Source: Thermohalobaculum sp039805905 (GTDB lineage: Bacteria; Pseudomonadota; Alphaproteobacteria; Rhodobacterales; Rhodobacteraceae). From it: a DNA stretch of 64,000 nucleotides. Of the stretch, positions 7,565 to 15,310 are shown one piece after another. A model generated the notes under the pieces. It searched no databases. It was not told the DNA's origin and worked only from the letters and a program-made list of their open reading frames with translations. The position numbers and the translations under genes are program-made. The stretch is from the NCBI GenBank assembly GCA_039805905.1, contig JBDIVM010000008.1:1-64000 (forward strand). The letters run 5' to 3'. Position 1 is the stretch's first letter, and each line of letters opens with the position of its first letter.

Positions 7565-9114
7565 GCGGCCCTGCCTTCCTCCGGTGCCACGCCGGCCATC
7601 ATCAGCCCGAGCTTCGGCCCGTCTGCCTGCGCCCGGGCGATCGTGCCGACGACCCTGCCTGCATTCATGACCATGATCCGGTCGGCGAGCGCAAGGATCT
7701 CGTCGAGCTCGACCGAGACGAGCAGCACCGCGCAGCCCGCCTGTTTCAGCGCCACGAGCTGGGCGTTGATGAACTCGATCGCGCCGATGTCGACTCCCCG
7801 TGTCGGCTGGCCCACCAGCAACACCTTCGGTCCGACGCCGATCTCGCGCGCCAGCACCAGCTTCTGCTGGTTGCCGCCGGAGAAGCCGCGTGCCCTCAGC
7901 CGCGGGTCCGGCGGGCGCACGTCGAAGCGCTGCATCAGCCGGGCGCAGAGCGAGCGCATGGCGGCAGGGCTGATCAGCCGCCCCGGCCCCGCCAGCGGCC
8001 CCCGGTGGTAACCCAGCACCGCGTTCTCTGCCGCCTCGAAATCGAGCACGAGCCCGCGCAGGTGCCGGTCCTCGGGCACATGGGCGAGACCGAGCCGGCG
8101 CATCTCGGCCGCGTCTGCCGGATGCGCGCGGTCCACCGTCCGCCCGCCGATGCGGATCGCCCCCTCCTGCACCGGCGCGATGCCCGCGAGCAGGTCCAGC
8201 AGCTCAGACTGCCCGTTGCCGGAGACCCCGGCGACGCCAAGGATCTCGCCCTCGTGGAGCTCCAGCGACACGCCGTCGAGCCGCAGGACCCCGGCTGCGT
8301 CGCGCCAGCTCAGCCCCGCGGCCGCCAGCGCCACCGGGCCGGGTGCGCCCGGTGCGGAGACCGGTTCGAGGAACACCTTGCGCCCGACCATCAGCTCGGC
8401 CAGCTCCTCGCGCGAGGTGCCCGCGGTCGCGCGGTGGCCCACCACGCTGCCGCGCCGCATCACCGTGACCGCGTCGGTCACCGCCATGATCTCGCGCAGC
8501 TTGTGGGTGATCAGCAGGATGGTCACCCCGTCAGCCTTCAGCGCGCGCAGGATGTCAAACAGCCGGTCGGTCTCGTCCGGGGTCAGCACGCCGGTCGGCT
8601 CGTCGAGGATCAGGATCCGCGCCCCGCGCCTGAGTGCCTTCAGGATCTCGACCCGCTGCTGCAGGCCCACGGGCAGCGTGCCCACCAGCGCGTCCGGATC
8701 GACCTCGAGCCCATGCTCGCGGCCGAGCCGGGAGAGCTCGGCGCGCGTCGCCGCCACGCCACCCGCCAGCAGCGCCCCGCCCTCGGAGCCCAGCATCACG
8801 TTCTCGACGACCGTGAAGGTTGGCACCAGCATGAAGTGCTGGTGCACCATGCCGATGCCGAGCGCGATGGCATCTGCCGGATGCCGGATCGCGGCCTGCC
8901 TGCCGCCGATCTCGATGATGCCCGAATCGGCCGTGTAGAAGCCGTAGAGGATGCTGACCAGCGTCGACTTGCCGGCCCCGTTCTCGCCGATGATACCGTG
9001 AATGGTGCCGGGCGCGGCCTCGATCTCGACATGGTCGTTGGCCAGCACGGCGCCGAAGCGCTTGCAGATGCCGGAAAGCCGTACCGCCGGCGCCTCGCCC
9101 CCCCGCGCGCCCAT
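7561..9114 (-). CDS. Nucleoside/simple-sugar ABC transporter, two-domain ATPase (NupO/YufO-like)
   Basis: About 517 residues with two tandem ABC ATPase halves. The N-terminal half has Walker A GENGAGKST and Walker B ILILDEP, with a degenerate signature (LPVGLQQ). The C-terminal half has a VSGNGQSE P-loop, a good FSGGNQQK signature and LLVGQPTRGVDIGA. This asymmetric arrangement is typical of ATPases that work with BMP-family nucleoside-binding proteins. Start ATG 9114 was chosen; GTG 9126 is an alternative. The matching binding protein is upstream, but no permease gene occurs in the operon, so the membrane subunits must be elsewhere or lost. The stop overlaps the pqqD start. Confidence 0.9.
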   Translation of the reverse strand: MGARGGEAPAVRLSGICKRFGAVLANDHVEIEAAPGTIHGIIGENGAGKSTLVSILYGFYTADSGIIEIGGRQAAIRHPADAIALGIGMVHQHFMLVPTFTVVENVMLGSEGGALLAGGVAATRAELSRLGREHGLEVDPDALVGTLPVGLQQRVEILKALRRGARILILDEPTGVLTPDETDRLFDILRALKADGVTILLITHKLREIMAVTDAVTVMRRGSVVGHRATAGTSREELAELMVGRKVFLEPVSAPGAPGPVALAAAGLSWRDAAGVLRLDGVSLELHEGEILGVAGVSGNGQSELLDLLAGIAPVQEGAIRIGGRTVDRAHPADAAEMRRLGLAHVPEDRHLRGLVLDFEAAENAVLGYHRGPLAGPGRLISPAAMRSLCARLMQRFDVRPPDPRLRARGFSGGNQQKLVLAREIGVGPKVLLVGQPTRGVDIGAIEFINAQLVALKQAGCAVLLVSVELDEILALADRIMVMNAGRVVGTIARAQADGPKLGLMMAGVAPEEGRAA

Positions 9115-9130
9115 CAGCCGCCCCACGCTT

Positions 9131-9164
9131 GCCGCCCCCGCCCGTACGGGCGGGAGGGGGCGGC
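9131..9164 (-). repeat. Intercistronic GC hairpin between binding-protein and ATPase genes
   Basis: An inverted repeat with outer arms GCCGCCCCC / GGGGGCGGC around an exact inner palindrome CCCGCCCGTACGGGCGGG. It lies in the gap between the BMP gene stop and the ATPase start. There is no T-run, so it is more likely an RNA-stabilising or attenuating hairpin that keeps binding-protein mRNA in excess than a full terminator; that role is inferred. Confidence 0.5.
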
Positions 9165-9270
9165 CGCATCACGTCCGGGACTCGTCCCGGAACCTCGGCG
9201 GGCTGCGCACGGCCCCGCGGCGCCCCGGGTCACGACCGGGGCGCCGGTGACAGGTGCTCCCCCGTGCATC

Positions 9271-10269
9271 TCAGAACGGGCAGGCCTGGTCGTCCTCGTA
9301 ATTGTGGACCTTGATCGCCCCCGCGATGATGTCGGCCTTGGCCTTCTCGACCGCCGCCTTGACCGCGGCGCTCACCAGCGCGGCGTTGTGCTCGTCCTCA
9401 GCCCAGTCGACGCCGTTCTCGGCCAGGCCCAGCGTCACCACGCCTGCCGTGAACCTGCCCTCCATCGCCTCCTTCATGGTCTGGTAGGCCGCCACGTCGA
9501 CCCGCTTCAGCATCGAGGTCAGCACATGCCCCGGCGCGATGCCGTTCTGGTTCGAGTCGACGCCGATCGCGAGCTTGTCCGCATCCGCCGCCGCGCGGAT
9601 CACCCCCAGCCCGGTGCCGCCAGCCGCGTGGTAGATCACGTCCGCCCCGCGGTCGATCTGGGCCTGGGCCAGTTCGGCGCCCTTGGCCGGGTCGTTCCAG
9701 GCTGCGGGCGTGGTACCAGTCATGTTCTGCAGCACCTCGGTCCCGGCCTTCGCCTCCTTCGCGCCCTGGACATAGCCGCAGGCGAACTTGCGGATCAGCG
9801 GGATGTCCATGCCGCCGACGAATCCGACCTTGCCGGTCGCCGAGGTCAGCGCCGCGGCCACGCCCATCAGGTAGCTGCCCTCGTGCTCCTTGAAGGCGTA
9901 CTGGCGCAGGTTCGGGCGGTCGAGCCAGAACACGTCGATGATGGCGAACTGGCGGTCCGGGTTCTCGGCGGCGACCTTGTCGATCGCGTCGGCCTGCGCG
10001 AAGCCGACGCCCAGCACCACGGTGGCGCCGCGCTCGACCATGCGCCGGATCGCCTGCTCGCGCTGGGTCTCGTTGGTGACCTCGAACTCCATCACCTCGA
10101 CTCCGGTCTCGTCCGAGAACTTCTTGATCCCGGTCCAGACACCCTCGTTGAAGGACTTGTCGAACTTGCCGCCCATGTCGAAGACCACGGCGGGCTTGAA
10201 CTCCGCAGCCTGGGCCACGGTGGCGAGGGCGGCCAGCGCAGCCCCGGCGATCAGTTGTTTCAGGCGCAT
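9271..10269 (-). CDS. BMP-family (PnrA-like) ABC transporter substrate-binding protein
   Basis: 332 residues: a signal peptide (MRLKQLIAGAALAALATVAQA) then AEFKPAVVFDMGGKFDKSFNEGVWTG, the Bmp/PnrA-family opening, and GVGFAQADAIDKVA, GFVGGMDIPLIRKFACGYVQGAK, IYHAAGGTGLGVI motifs. BMP-family proteins bind purine or pyrimidine nucleosides. This fits the neighbouring nucleoside hydrolase and ribokinase-like genes. Unlike lipoprotein members, no lipobox Cys is seen at the cleavage site, so it is probably a soluble periplasmic protein. The ATG at 10269 has GGGAGAAGAGAA upstream. A strong hairpin follows the gene. Confidence 0.92.
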   Translation of the reverse strand: MRLKQLIAGAALAALATVAQAAEFKPAVVFDMGGKFDKSFNEGVWTGIKKFSDETGVEVMEFEVTNETQREQAIRRMVERGATVVLGVGFAQADAIDKVAAENPDRQFAIIDVFWLDRPNLRQYAFKEHEGSYLMGVAAALTSATGKVGFVGGMDIPLIRKFACGYVQGAKEAKAGTEVLQNMTGTTPAAWNDPAKGAELAQAQIDRGADVIYHAAGGTGLGVIRAAADADKLAIGVDSNQNGIAPGHVLTSMLKRVDVAAYQTMKEAMEGRFTAGVVTLGLAENGVDWAEDEHNAALVSAAVKAAVEKAKADIIAGAIKVHNYEDDQACPF

Positions 10270-10343
10270 TTCTCTTCTCCCTGTGACCGGCGGCGACGCC
10301 GCCCGATTGTCTTCCATCCGCCGGCACGCGCCGGGTTTCGTCG

Positions 10344-11192
10344 TCAGCTCTTCAGCCCGATCTCGCGCAGCCGCTCGTTCAGGTAATCCGCGGCGGTCGT
10401 CCCGGGCTTCAGCACAACCTCGGGCCGGGGGTGCAGGAACATCGGCATCGAGAACCGGGCGCCGCTCTCGGCCCGCTCGGGGTTCACCACCCGGTGCACG
10501 GTCGCGGGGAAGTAGCCACCCGAGGCCATCTCCAGCATGTCGCCGCAGTTGATGGCAATCATGCCGGGATCGCAGGGCACCGCATGCCACCGGCCCTTGG
10601 CGTCCCGCGCCTCGAGCCCCGGGGCTGAGCCCGCCAGCAGCACCGTGATCAGGTTGATGTCGCCATGCGCGGCGGCACGCACGGCGCCTGGCTCGGGCGC
10701 CACGTCAAGCGGTGGGTAGTGCAGGATGCGCAGCAGGTTCTGTCGCGAGCCGGCCACCATGGCCGGCAGCGGCTCGGAGAACGCCGCCGTCACCCCGGCC
10801 GGCGCCTCGGCCTCGACCCATTCCAGCAGCGCCGCGCCGATCGCTACCAGGTCGGCATAGAGCCTGCGGGTCATCACCTCGAGCTCGGGCGGCACCGGAC
10901 CGTCCGGGTAGACGTGATAGAACTCCTTCAGGTCCTTGGCCGTCACGCCCTTGGCATTCTCCGAGCGGAACGGGAAGAACCCGGCCTGCGCTCCGCCTTT
11001 CGCCGCATAGCGGTGCTTTTCCGGCGAGGCGAAGAACCGGCCCCACTGCGCATAGGCCTCGCGGATCCGTTCCGGCCCGATCGGGTGCCCGGTCAGGACC
11101 GCAAAGCCGGTTTCGCGCAGGCTGCGGGTGAAGGCCGCGGGCGCGTCGTTCGCAGTGTAGGAGACGGTCTGGATGTCGAAGCCGGTCATCGG
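10344..11192 (-). CDS. Isopenicillin-N-synthase-like 2-oxoglutarate/Fe(II) dioxygenase
   Basis: 282 residues of the isopenicillin N synthase/plant-type 2OG-Fe(II) oxygenase family. The iron facial triad is visible as His176 and Asp178 (AAHGDINLITVL) and the distal His233 (TVHRVVNP); ARFSMP supplies the Arg/Ser that grips 2-oxoglutarate. The N-terminal DIOX_N-like part (TGFAVLTGHPIG) is present, so the protein is complete. The substrate is unknown. Given the operon, a nucleoside, a modified base or a purine/pyrimidine catabolite is a reasonable guess, since related fungal enzymes hydroxylate thymine and nucleosides. The ATG at 11192 has GAGGG upstream, 23 bases after the nucleoside hydrolase stop. 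Confidence 0.85.
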   Translation of the reverse strand, partial: PMTGFDIQTVSYTANDAPAAFTRSLRETGFAVLTGHPIGPERIREAYAQWGRFFASPEKHRYAAKGGAQAGFFPFRSENAKGVTAKDLKEFYHVYPDGPVPPELEVMTRRLYADLVAIGAALLEWVEAEAPAGVTAAFSEPLPAMVAGSRQNLLRILHYPPLDVAPEPGAVRAAAHGDINLITVLLAGSAPGLEARDAKGRWHAVPCDPGMIAINCGDMLEMASGGYFPATVHRVVNPERAESGARFSMPMFLHPRPEVVLKPGTTAADYLNERLREIGLKS

Positions 11193-11215
11193 GCCCTCGC
11201 TCAACGGGCGCCAGT

Positions 11216-12178
11216 CTAGCGCAGGGCCGCGGCGCGGCAAGCGTCCGCTCTGGCCAGCGTGTCGAGGAACCGTTGCCGCACCGCCGCGAGGTCGGCGTCG
11301 AGGCAGACCCGCACCTTGGGCGCGCCCTTGCCGGCGGTGCGGCGCGAGCCGAAACGGGTCCGCCCGGCGGCCTTGCCCTCCAGGGTCACGGTCAGCGGCG
11401 CCTCGCGCACGGTGAAGAGTGCGGGGTCGGTGATCTCGATTACTGCCGTCGGGTCGTGCATGTGGCAGCCATCCAGTCCGTGCCGATCGGCATGGAAGCG
11501 GAAGTAGTACTGCACCGCCCGGTCGAGGAACCCGCCCACCACCGGCGCCGCCTTCGCCAGCGCTGCGAAGTCGGCGGCGTTGCAGGTCACCCGCTCGGTC
11601 ACGTCGAGCCCGACGAGCGTCACCGGCCACTCGGCGGCGAAGACTGCCGCGGCAGCGTGCGGGTCGTTCCAGACGTTCGCCTCGGCGTGGCGGTTGACGT
11701 TGCCGGGGCACTCGACCGCGCCGCCCATCACCACCACCCGGTCCACATTGTGCTGGATCGCCGGGTCGAGCCGCAGCGCCTCGGCGAGGTTGGTCAGGGG
11801 TCCGACGGCGCAGAGGACCACCTCGCCCGGATGGGCGGCGGTCATGTCGCAGAGGAACCGTGCAGCGGGGCGCGGGTCGGGGCGACCGCTCGGTGTCGCG
11901 GCCGGGATGTCGCCGAATCCCTCGGGGCCATGCACGAAGTCGGGATGCGGCCGCAGGGGCTGCACCAGCGGCCGGTCCGCGCCCGCGGCCACCGGAATGG
12001 CGAGGCCGTTCAGCTCGGCGAGCCGCAGCGCATTGCGGGTCGCGGTGGCCACGGAGACGTTGCCGAAGACTGTGGTGAGCCCGACGAGATCGATCCCCGG
12101 ATGCGCCGCCGCGTAGCAGACCGCCATCGCGTCGTCGATGCCAGGGTCGGTGTCGATGATCAGTCGCTGCGCCGTCAT
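11216..12178 (-). CDS. Inosine/uridine-preferring nucleoside hydrolase
   Basis: 320 residues of the IunH family, which hydrolyses the N-glycosidic bond of ribonucleosides to free base plus ribose. The hallmark Asp cluster DTDPGIDDAMA near the N-terminus binds the catalytic Ca2+. VGPLTNLA, VVVMGGAVECPGNVN, AEANVWNDPHAA and HMHDPTAV are further conserved blocks, the last holding the Asp that completes the metal site. No signal peptide, so it acts on imported nucleosides in the cytoplasm. Its ATG overlaps the stop of the ribokinase-like gene (ATGA), giving tight coupling: hydrolysis releases ribose, which the kinase can phosphorylate. Confidence 0.93.
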   Translation of the reverse strand: MTAQRLIIDTDPGIDDAMAVCYAAAHPGIDLVGLTTVFGNVSVATATRNALRLAELNGLAIPVAAGADRPLVQPLRPHPDFVHGPEGFGDIPAATPSGRPDPRPAARFLCDMTAAHPGEVVLCAVGPLTNLAEALRLDPAIQHNVDRVVVMGGAVECPGNVNRHAEANVWNDPHAAAAVFAAEWPVTLVGLDVTERVTCNAADFAALAKAAPVVGGFLDRAVQYYFRFHADRHGLDGCHMHDPTAVIEITDPALFTVREAPLTVTLEGKAAGRTRFGSRRTAGKGAPKVRVCLDADLAAVRQRFLDTLARADACRAAALR

Positions 12179-13053
12179 GCGCCTCGCTCCGCCAGGAATG
12201 CCGTGACCTCGTCCGCCGTCGGGATGCCCGCCGACGCGCCGCGCCGGGTCACCTTGATCGCCGCCGCCGCGGCCGCGCGCCGGAGCGCCACCGCGGGCGA
12301 CGCCCCGGCATCGCGGGCGGCGAGGAAGGTGCCGAGGAAGCAGTCCCCGGCGCCCGTGGTATCGACCGGTGTCACCGGGAAGGCGGGCACCTCGCTGACC
12401 GCGCCGCCCGCGAGATGACGGGCGCCGCGCGCGCCCAGCGTCACCACCACCTCCGGCACCGGCAGCGCCTTTGCCGGCACCCGGAGGTGGGCCGCAAGCT
12501 GACTGGCCTCGACCTCGTTGACTGCGAGCAGATCGACCGAGTCCAGCAACCCCGCCGCCGTCGCCGGATCGAACGGCGCCGCGGCGTAGGCCGTCCTCAG
12601 ACCGCGCGCCTTCGCCAGCGCCAGCCCCTCGGCCACCAGATTCGTCTCGTTCTGCGCCAGGAACCAGTCGCCCGGCCGGGCGCGGGCCAGCGCCATCTCG
12701 ACCTGCGCTTCGGTCAGTGCGCGGTTCGCCCCGCCATGGATCACGATCACGTTCTCGCCCGCCGCATCGACGAAGATCACGGCATGGCCGGTGGCGGCGT
12801 CGACCGTGGTGATGCCCGCGACATCGATCCCTGCTGCCGCCAGCCGGCCGGTGATCCAGCCGCTGTCCGGCCCGACCGCGCCCACATGCATGACCCGCGC
12901 CCCGGCGCGCGCCGCCGCCTGCGACTGGTTGGCGCCCTTGCCGCCCAGCTCCATGGCATAGGTGGTATCGGCAATCGTCTCGCCCGGCGCCGGCAGGTGC
13001 GCCACCCGATGGACGTGGTCGACATTGATCGAGCCGAGATTGACGATGCTCAT
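12175..13053 (-). CDS. rbsK: Ribokinase-like PfkB-family sugar kinase
   Basis: 292 residues of the PfkB family. The N-terminal GSINVDHVHRVAHLPAPGETI and GGKGANQSQAAARAGA are the ribokinase signature 1 region. The C-terminal DTTGAGDCFLGTFLAA is signature 2, containing the catalytic Asp (GAGD). Ribokinase phosphorylates D-ribose at O5 to ribose 5-phosphate; here the ribose would come from the nucleoside hydrolase downstream. Overlaps of four bases (ATGA) exist at both ends, with the TrpF-like gene before and the hydrolase after. Related PfkB kinases phosphorylate nucleosides directly, so inosine/cytidine-type kinase activity cannot be ruled out. Confidence 0.88.
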   Translation of the reverse strand: MSIVNLGSINVDHVHRVAHLPAPGETIADTTYAMELGGKGANQSQAAARAGARVMHVGAVGPDSGWITGRLAAAGIDVAGITTVDAATGHAVIFVDAAGENVIVIHGGANRALTEAQVEMALARARPGDWFLAQNETNLVAEGLALAKARGLRTAYAAAPFDPATAAGLLDSVDLLAVNEVEASQLAAHLRVPAKALPVPEVVVTLGARGARHLAGGAVSEVPAFPVTPVDTTGAGDCFLGTFLAARDAGASPAVALRRAAAAAAIKVTRRGASAGIPTADEVTAFLAERGA

Positions 13054-13760
13054 CGTCCCAGCGCCCCCGTGGTCGCCTGGCGGGACGCCCGCACCTCAGC
13101 GTCCCCGTCGGCGTCATGGACCGCCTCCATGAACGCCGCCAGCAGCGCCGGGTCAAGGGCGCCGTCAACCCGGATTCCCGTGCAGAGATCGACGCCGAAG
13201 GGCCGCACCCGCCGGATCGCCTCGCCGACATTGCCGGGTGCGAGGCCGCCCGCGAGGAACACCGGACGCGGCGAGCGGCACACGAACTCGGCGCTGACCC
13301 GCCAATCATGCACCCGGCCCGTGCCGCCGAGCTCGCGCGCCGCCGGCCGACCGGAGTCAAGCAGGAAGGCCGTGGCATGGGCCGCGTAGGCGCCGATGAG
13401 GTCGAGCGCACCCTCGTCCTCGACATGCACCACCTGGATCCGCCCCAGCGCGGGTACCGTCCGGGCCAGCGCCGCCAGCACTGCGGGTGCCACATGGCGA
13501 ACGATCTGCACTGCGCGCACGCCCACCCGTGCCGCATGCGCGGCGATGTCCGCGGCGGTTTCCTCGGCGGTCAGCAGCACGGGCGTCGACCAGGGCGCGG
13601 CTCCGGCGGCGATCCGCGCCGCCTCGGCGTCGCCAATCGGCCCCGGCCCGGTCGGCATCGGGCCGACGAGGCCCAGCAGATCGGCCCCCGCCCGCGCGGC
13701 CATCGCCGCCTCGCCCGGCGAGGCGATGCAGCAGATCTTGACCCGGGTGCGGGTTGCCAT
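13050..13760 (-). CDS. TrpF-like (phosphoribosylanthranilate isomerase family) protein
   Basis: 236 residues with TrpF barrel features. The opening VKICCI corresponds to VKICGI with the catalytic Cys retained. The Asp in AFLLDSG matches the catalytic Asp. FLAGGLAPGNV and GVDLCTGIRVDG form the phosphate-binding end. True TrpF isomerises phosphoribosylanthranilate in tryptophan synthesis and sits with trp genes; this one leads a nucleoside-catabolism operon and is divergent in several family blocks. It may act on another phosphoribosylated amine or on ribose phosphate released by salvage. The ATG at 13760 has GGAGGCACC upstream. It is the first gene of the minus-strand operon. Confidence 0.82.
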   Translation of the reverse strand: MATRTRVKICCIASPGEAAMAARAGADLLGLVGPMPTGPGPIGDAEAARIAAGAAPWSTPVLLTAEETAADIAAHAARVGVRAVQIVRHVAPAVLAALARTVPALGRIQVVHVEDEGALDLIGAYAAHATAFLLDSGRPAARELGGTGRVHDWRVSAEFVCRSPRPVFLAGGLAPGNVGEAIRRVRPFGVDLCTGIRVDGALDPALLAAFMEAVHDADGDAEVRASRQATTGALGR

Positions 13761-13845
13761 GGTGCCTCCGTCGGGGGGCCCGGGAATCGGTGCCCCGGCT
13801 CCGATCATGCCATCCGACCGGTACCGGGGCACGACCCTTCCGGCA

Positions 13846-13870
13846 GAAATTTTCCAATTGATAAAATTTC
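13846..13870. promoter_or_regulatory. Perfect dyad in the divergent nucleoside/pyrimidine promoter region
   Basis: Arms GAAATTTT and AAAATTTC match exactly around a 9-base centre in the 155-base gap between the divergent TrpF-like and preT genes. Its AT-richness stands out against the GC-rich surroundings. The position suits an operator controlling both operons; no regulator gene is adjacent and the protein that would bind is unknown. Confidence 0.5.
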
Positions 13871-13915
13871 TCGCGGATCGCATAGTCACCTGAAACGACT
13901 GCAGGGAGGCAGCGC

Positions 13916-15262
13916 ATGTCTGAGGCGGATCTTGCGCCCGGAATCCGGCCCGGACGGCTCGACGCGGCGACCCTTGCGGCCAACTTTGCAGATCTGCATG
14001 CACCGCTCACCGCACATGAAGCCCGTGTCGCCGCCGACCGCTGCTATTTCTGCCACGACGCCCCCTGCGTCGCGGCCTGCCCGACGGCGATCGACATCCC
14101 GATGTTCATCCGCCAGATCGCGGCCGGCTCGGCGCTGGGCGCTGCGAAGACAATCCTGACCCAGAACATCCTCGGCGGCATGTGCGCCCGCGTCTGCCCG
14201 ACCGAGACACTGTGCGAGGAAGCCTGCGTGCGCGAGGCGGCCGAGGGCGAACCGGTGCAGATCGGCCGGCTCCAGCGCTTCGCGACCGACGCCCAGATGG
14301 CGACCGGCCGGCAGCCCTTCCGCCGGGCCGCGGCAACCGGCCGACGGATCGCCGTCGTCGGTGCCGGGCCAGCCGGGCTCGCCTGTGCGCACCGCCTCGC
14401 GATGCATGGCCACGACGTGACCGTCTATGACGCGCGGCCGAAGCCCGGCGGGCTCAACGAGTACGGCATCGCCGCCTACAAGACGGTCGACGGTTTCGCC
14501 CGCGCCGAGGTCGACTGGCTGTTCTCGATCGGCGGCATCCGGGTCGAGTGTGGCAGGCGCGTCGGCCACGAGCTTTCCCTCGATGCGCTCCGCGAGGAGT
14601 TCGACGCCGTCTTCCTCGGCATCGGGCTCGCCGGGGTCAACGCTCTTCGGGCGGACGGCGAGAAACTCGGCGGCGTCCTCCCCGCCGTCGAGTTCATCGC
14701 CGAGCTTCGCCAGGCCTCCGATGAACCCAACGGTCTGGCGAAGCTGCCCGTGGGCCGCAACGTGGTGGTGATCGGCGGCGGCATGACCGCGATCGACGCC
14801 GCAGTGCAGTCGAAGCTGCTGGGCGCCGAGACGGTGACGCTGGTCTACCGCCGCGGCGCCGCCGAGATGCCCGCCAGCCGCTGGGAGCAGGACCTCGCCG
14901 CCTCGAAGGGCGTCGTGCTGCGCCACTGGGCGCGGCCTGTGCGGGTGATCGGCGACGGCGCGGCGCGCGAGATCGAGTTCGAATACACCCGATCCGGTGC
15001 GCAGGGGCTCGAAGGCACCGGCGAGACCTTCCGGCTGGCCGCCGATCAGGTGTTCACCGCCATCGGCCAGACGCTGGCGGGCGCCCCGCGAGGTCTGGCG
15101 CTCGAGGGCGGCAAGATCAGGACCGACGCCGAGGGTCGCACCTCGCTGCCCGGCGTCTGGGCCGGCGGCGACTGCGCCACGGGCGGCGACGACCTGACCG
15201 TGACCGCGGTGGCGCAGGGCCGCGATGCGGCGGAGAGCATCTGTCGCGCGCTGGCCGGCTGA
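13916..15262 (+). CDS. preT: NAD-dependent dihydropyrimidine dehydrogenase subunit PreT
   Basis: 448 residues of the GltD-like flavin/Fe-S family. The N-terminal part carries paired Cys clusters (CYFCHDAPCVAACP; GGMCARVCPTETLCEEAC) for [4Fe-4S]. Two dinucleotide folds follow: VVGAGPAGLACAHRLA for FAD and VVIGGGMTAIDAAVQ for NAD(P)H, with a final GVWAGGDC. With PreA it forms the enzyme that reduces uracil and thymine to 5,6-dihydro derivatives using NADH, the first step of reductive pyrimidine breakdown. It is the first gene of a plus-strand operon divergent from the nucleoside operon, and the match in function suggests shared control. Confidence 0.92.
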   Translation: MSEADLAPGIRPGRLDAATLAANFADLHAPLTAHEARVAADRCYFCHDAPCVAACPTAIDIPMFIRQIAAGSALGAAKTILTQNILGGMCARVCPTETLCEEACVREAAEGEPVQIGRLQRFATDAQMATGRQPFRRAAATGRRIAVVGAGPAGLACAHRLAMHGHDVTVYDARPKPGGLNEYGIAAYKTVDGFARAEVDWLFSIGGIRVECGRRVGHELSLDALREEFDAVFLGIGLAGVNALRADGEKLGGVLPAVEFIAELRQASDEPNGLAKLPVGRNVVVIGGGMTAIDAAVQSKLLGAETVTLVYRRGAAEMPASRWEQDLAASKGVVLRHWARPVRVIGDGAAREIEFEYTRSGAQGLEGTGETFRLAADQVFTAIGQTLAGAPRGLALEGGKIRTDAEGRTSLPGVWAGGDCATGGDDLTVTAVAQGRDAAESICRALAG

Positions 15263-15310
15263 CGTGATATGCTGACGCGGGCGGGGGTCAGGGATGAGGA
15301 TTTCTCCATC

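Noticed and set aside
7558..10386. Long plus-strand open frame opposite the ABC ATPase and BMP genes
   Set aside because: Antisense to genes with intact Walker and BMP motifs; repetitive His/Arg/Gln-rich translation without a domain.
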